Positions 63,119-64,000 of a DNA stretch of 64,000 nt are shown here, piece by piece. Both the position numbers and the translations under genes were made by a program. The notes beneath the pieces were generated by a model. That model did not search any database and was not told the DNA's origin. It saw only the letters and a program-made list of their open reading frames with translations. Numbering within the stretch: position 1 is the stretch's first letter; the number at the start of each line of letters is the position of its first letter. Source of the stretch: Putridiphycobacter sp965230195 (GTDB lineage: Bacteria; Bacteroidota; Bacteroidia; Flavobacteriales_D; Crocinitomicaceae); contig OZ245997.1 in NCBI GenBank assembly GCA_965230195.1, positions 2,108,001 through 2,172,000 of the forward strand. Reading direction: 5' to 3'.

Positions 63119-64000
63119 ATGATAAATGTAAATAATCTGTCACTTCAGTTTGGCAAAAAGGTACTGTTTGATGAAGTAAACCTTAAGTTTGTTTCAGGGA
63201 ATTGTTATGGTGTTATTGGGGCTAATGGAGCTGGGAAGTCCACTTTCTTAAAGGTTTTAACCGGTGAGCAGGATCCTAATTCCGGAAATGTATCCATTGA
63301 GGCCGGACGAAGAATGGCGGTATTAAAGCAAAATCACCATGAATTTGACCAGTTTACAGTTTTAAATACCGTAATGTATGGTCACAAGCAGTTGTGGGAT
63401 ATCATTCAGGAAAAAGATGCTTTATATGCCAAGCCCGATTTTAGCGAAGAGGATGGAATGAAGGCATCAGAGCTTGAAGCAGAGTTTGCTGAAATGGATG
63501 GGTGGAATGCTGAAACTGATGCAGCAACCATTTTAAGTAACCTTGGTATTAAAGAGGATTTGCATTACTCTTTAATGGAAGATTTACCCGGAGAGTTAAA
63601 AGTAAGGGTATTGCTTGGACAGGCTATTTTTGGTAATCCTGATATTTTGGTACTGGATGAGCCTACCAATGATCTTGATATTAAAACCATTTCATGGCTA
63701 GAGGATTTCTTACTGGATTTTAAAAATCTGGTTATTGTAGTATCTCACGACAGACACTTTTTAGATACGGTTTGTACACATATTTGTGATATTGATTATG
63801 GTAAGATTAATCTTTTTACCGGAAACTATACATTTTGGTATAAGTCTTCACAGTTGGCTTCACGTCAAATGGCTGATCAAAATAAAAAAATGGAAGACAA
63901 GCGTAAAGAACTTCAGGATTTTATCTCGAGATTTAGCGCAAATGCTTCCAAATCGAAGCAGGCAACGAGCAGACGTAAATTGCTTGAAAAGTTAAAATTG
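63119..64000 (+). CDS. ABC-F family ATPase, YbiT-like (cut by window edge)
   Basis: The first 294 codons of an ABC-F protein, a soluble twin-ATPase that acts on ribosomes. The ATG is 63119-63121 (MINVNNLSLQFGKK) and the frame is open to base 64000. Walker A is GANGAGKST near 35-43, and Walker B ILVLDEPTNDLD is followed by the switch histidine in VVSHDRHFLDTV. The signature reads LPGELKVRV instead of LSGGE, a drift also seen in YbiT-type members. The linker that reaches the peptidyl-transferase site begins at the end (basic RKELQDFISRF, SKQATSRRKLLEKL). The second ATPase half lies outside the window. Confidence 0.95.
   Translation, partial: MINVNNLSLQFGKKVLFDEVNLKFVSGNCYGVIGANGAGKSTFLKVLTGEQDPNSGNVSIEAGRRMAVLKQNHHEFDQFTVLNTVMYGHKQLWDIIQEKDALYAKPDFSEEDGMKASELEAEFAEMDGWNAETDAATILSNLGIKEDLHYSLMEDLPGELKVRVLLGQAIFGNPDILVLDEPTNDLDIKTISWLEDFLLDFKNLVIVVSHDRHFLDTVCTHICDIDYGKINLFTGNYTFWYKSSQLASRQMADQNKKMEDKRKELQDFISRFSANASKSKQATSRRKLLEKLKL

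Noticed and set aside
1..64000. CRISPR arrays, transposases, prophage genes, rRNA or tRNA
   Set aside because: I looked for regularly spaced repeats, transposase motifs, phage structural genes and clover-leaf or rRNA landmarks and saw none. Intergenic spaces are short, with only three over 300 bases.

Overview
The window is a low-GC chromosomal segment of a Bacteroidota bacterium, most like the Flavobacteriales. Several things point to this lineage. A DNA polymerase III alpha subunit carries a fused N-terminal proofreading exonuclease. A secreted M1 peptidase ends in a type IX secretion sorting domain, and a bacillithiol gene (bshC) is present. There are families typical of the phylum (START-like, DUF4834, SusC-style TonB receptor with a carboxypeptidase-like N-domain), and many intergenic matches to the Bacteroidota -7 promoter element TAnnTTTG. 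No rRNA, tRNA, CRISPR array, insertion sequence or phage gene was seen. It reads as core genome with accessory patches in surface glycans, regulation and peptide uptake.

Layout. 1-3.7 kb: partial dnaE, an EI24 membrane protein and an unlisted 58-codon ORF. 3.8-8.1 kb: START-like protein, LptF/LptG permease and two glycosyltransferases. 8.2-14.5 kb: a 1095-residue BNR-repeat exported protein, converging on a transglutaminase/TPR protein and a DEAD-box helicase. 14.5-23.2 kb (minus strand): two tandem paralogous lipoproteins, a conserved protein often mislabelled asparagine synthetase B, dnaB, and an inactive/active M16 peptidase pair. 23.2-33.3 kb: NTF2-like lipoprotein, ACMSD, a T9SS-exported M1 peptidase, two POT peptide transporters and a lipoprotein M1 aminopeptidase; together these look like a peptide scavenging island. 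33.4-43.8 kb: surface-glycan locus with sugar epimerase, YfhO, SGNH hydrolase, methyltransferase, HAD phosphatase, LicC-like nucleotidyltransferase, LicD, glycosyltransferase and flippase, closed by a strong terminator. 43.9-46.9 kb: DUF4834 and carB. 47.2-49.5 kb: a TonB-dependent receptor behind a 36-bp perfect palindrome that resembles a DtxR-type iron box. 49.5-53.7 kb: a minus-strand run containing a small Cys-rich protein, a multi-pass membrane protein, a histidine kinase, a LuxR-type response regulator and two lipoproteins. 54.0-63.1 kb: hemerythrin-like protein, NodZ-like fucosyltransferase, acyltransferase, cyclophilin, two small membrane proteins, bshC, glyA and a Wzc-type tyrosine autokinase. 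From 63.1 kb: a partial ABC-F ATPase.

The best candidates for something undescribed are three. The first is the 49.5-53.7 kb signalling run, preceded by five alternating ACAGG/CCTGT half-sites (53677-53727) and containing a perfect 11-bp hairpin that buries the start codon of the membrane protein (53192-53227). The second is the LicC/LicD/HAD/methyltransferase/SGNH glycan-decoration cassette (37504-40982). The third is the iron-box-like palindrome placed directly against the -7 box of the TonB receptor. All functional claims are read from sequence and family knowledge; no database search was run.
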